This document shows, one piece after another, positions 61,909-64,000 of a stretch of 64,000 nt of DNA. The position numbers and the translations under genes were made by a program. Position 1 is the stretch's first letter. Each line of letters begins with the position of its first letter. Below the pieces are notes generated by a model, which was given only the letters and a program-made list of their open reading frames with translations, did not search any database and was not told the origin of the DNA. This DNA is from Psettodes erumei (taxonomy: Eukaryota; Chordata; Actinopteri; Pleuronectiformes; Psettodidae). The DNA is taken from contig JAFBJZ010000357.1 of the NCBI GenBank assembly GCA_016785225.1, positions 1,369,501 through 1,433,500 on the forward strand, read 5' to 3'.

Positions 61909-64000
61909 CACCATGTTACCTTTCCCTCAGCCAAATGTTTGAAGTATTAGGTCACATGCAGTAAGCTGTTCAAAGCATGGAGCCAGACCACACATCTGAA
62001 TCTTATTATCATGAAACACTGTTTCCATGAATGAAATTGAGATGTATAAGGATAGAGTGGTATATGAAGGTGAAAACAAGGTAAGGAAAGCAAACAAGGT
62101 GTCTCCTGGCTGCTTCAGAAGTAGGACTAAATTTGATTCACGCAACACAAATAACAGGATATCACAGATATATTTTGTTGCGTCACCTTTTGGTCAAAGT
62201 GATACTTAACACAATGTGTTTCCTCATAAGATGTCAAAGATAAGCCTCGATTTAAACAAGTGTATTTGGCTAAGATGCAAGAGTGCAAAACATGTCACAA
62301 ATGCATTAGATATAGTAGATAACAACAGATGGTTTTACTTGTAGGGGAAATCCTGTCCGGTTTATTTTTCTATGAGTTTTGCTTGTTCAATAATATTCTC
62401 ATAGTGTGTAGTGTTTATTATGCAGACTCACGCATCTCCGAACCAACAGGGTGTTCCAGTAAGATAATGAGAAGTTCCTCCAAAAGAGACGATGCTGTCA
62501 ATACCATGGAAAGATATTCTGACAGAATGAGGCAAATATTTCTTCCATATGAGAGTGATTTCCTGCTTATGTTCAAAGTCAACAGCCTCAGAAAGGAAAA
62601 TGCCCAGAATAGTCAATGAAGCATGTTTTCTTTTTCTTTTGGTAGAGCCTAAATTGACAGATATACTGTATGTCAAATTATGGCCTCTGATTTTAAGCTG
62701 GTAAAACAAACTTTCTAACATTACTTTCTTTATGAAATGCACAGTTTTTACTGGAATCAATCTTGTGAGAAACAGAAAACAGCATTGGATGACTAGGTTG
62801 TTTGGAGCTCTTCTAGTCTGTCCTTATATTTTACCTCATGTTACCACAGAATAATTGATGTGATGTGTAGGACACATTCAACTGTCTATGTACTGTTCAC
62901 GACAAAACCAGAGATAACAGCTGGCATGCATTAGCGGTAGTGCTCCAAAACTATATTTGTTCCAGCTGATTTTAACCTTTTATTAATATCTATATCTTAA
63001 ATTGACTAAGTGTTCACTAGGTATACCTTTGACAGTTTTTCTAGCAATTTTTAACAATAATTGCATTTTATTGTATTCTGGGAAAGATAAAACACTGATG
63101 ATATGTAGCATGTGTGAAATTTCTCCACCATTTGGCCTGCACCATAAATCAACACAGCTAACACTTGGAAAAGGTCAGACTAGTGGGATTTTAGCATTTT
63201 ATGGCTGAAGTTGGGGAAACGATAACTCCGGATCTTAGTCTTGGAAGCTGCGCCGATTCAATTTGTAACATTTATTTCCAAAATTGAAATTTATTGGGGG
63301 AAAAATGTTATACAAATGGTTCGCAGCATGTTCTTTTCTTCATGGATTGTCCTAAGGCATGATGTATTATGGCACTTACCAAGGCGATGTTCTGTACTGA
63401 AGTCATTGTTAGACTTTTCGGACTAAATTCCTGTCCTCTGGCTCCAAATTACATTGCTTACATTCAAAATTCAACATGATAAATAAGATACTATGAAGAG
63501 TCTGTTCTATGTTATATGAAAAGTAATTTGATTTGTACTCCTACTGAAACCAGATTAGATTGTAAATAACAAGCAGTTTTTGTCCCCAAACTCCCATCAG
63601 ACAGTGAATGTTGAACCGGTCTGGTATCACTAGCAGTCATCGTGTGTCGTGTGGCAGTGTGCTCATGTTGGGCAGTACTGCTACCCGTGTGTAACTTTAC
63701 CAGGTCTTTCCACAAATGCAATCATGAGTGCAATGTTGCAGTCCAGTTTGTCAACACATAACATTTTTTAGGAGAACTGTTGCTGGATACTATTTAACCG
63801 TGTATTGGGCATTAGACTGTGCCAGCCCAGCTTTGATGTCTCCACTGCAGTTTCAACATCTCAAAGGCCAAACAATCAGGCCGATGTAATCATTTGGTGC
63901 ACATCGTGCCAGTATGACCTTAAAATTAGGCAGGATTTATTCAGTCTCTTGAATTCTGATGCTGCCCAGATGGGAATCATTTTTGTGTTCACAGTGCCTC
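61909..64000. other. Intergenic, A/T-rich, no gene seen
   Basis: Open frames at 62329-62619 (plus) and 62428-62760 (minus) overlap each other and match nothing known to me. Nothing else stands out. Confidence 0.45.

Noticed and set aside
1..64000. CRISPR arrays, operons, tRNA or rRNA genes
   Set aside because: No regularly spaced repeats, no ribosomal sequence and no convincing tRNA fold were seen; the window is a vertebrate nuclear region.

Overview
The window looks like nuclear DNA of a ray-finned (teleost) fish. It carries vertebrate multi-exon genes with GT-AG introns, typical fish LINE fragments, microsatellites and A/T-rich spacers. No prokaryotic, organellar or CRISPR-like structure was seen. 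All gene models below were assembled by hand from exon-by-exon translation, splice signals and codon phase. Every internal junction listed keeps the reading frame.

Layout. (1) 1-5.05 kb, minus strand: the 5' half of ube4a, an E4 ubiquitin ligase, running off the left edge. (2) 6.08-9.09 kb: two 5'-truncated copies of an R4/Dong/Rex6-like non-LTR retrotransposon set head to head, giving a fold-back of about 1.4 kb arms around a 151-base centre. (3) 9.19-23.39 kb, minus: a BICD-family-like dynein cargo adaptor (bicdl2-like), complete in 9 coding exons. (4) 26.09-28.17 kb, plus: fam98c, complete in 8 exons. (5) 29.05-30.85 kb, plus: a decayed L1-type LINE fragment. (6) 31.36-34.08 kb, plus: chchd2. 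(7) 35.55-40.67 kb, plus: phkg1. (8) 40.7-46.0 kb: spacer with two CpG-rich segments, the right-hand one probably the psph promoter and the left-hand one unassigned. (9) 46.05-47.67 kb, plus: psph. (10) 49.10-54.28 kb, minus: nipsnap2, convergent with psph. (11) 54.3-64 kb: A/T-rich, no recognisable gene, with one old fragment of the same R4-like element at 56.9 kb.

chchd2, phkg1, psph and nipsnap2 form a block that is also linked on human 7p11.2. SUMF2, CCT6A and MRPS17, which lie among them in human, were not found here. In this fish the block is joined to ube4a, a bicdl2-like gene and fam98c, whose human counterparts are on other chromosomes. The genes do not form a pathway. Several are mitochondrial (chchd2, nipsnap2) or metabolic (phkg1 in glycogen breakdown, psph in serine synthesis).

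I found no new protein system. The most unusual object is the inverted retrotransposon pair just downstream of the bicdl2-like poly(A) signal, which could make a long hairpin RNA if transcribed through.
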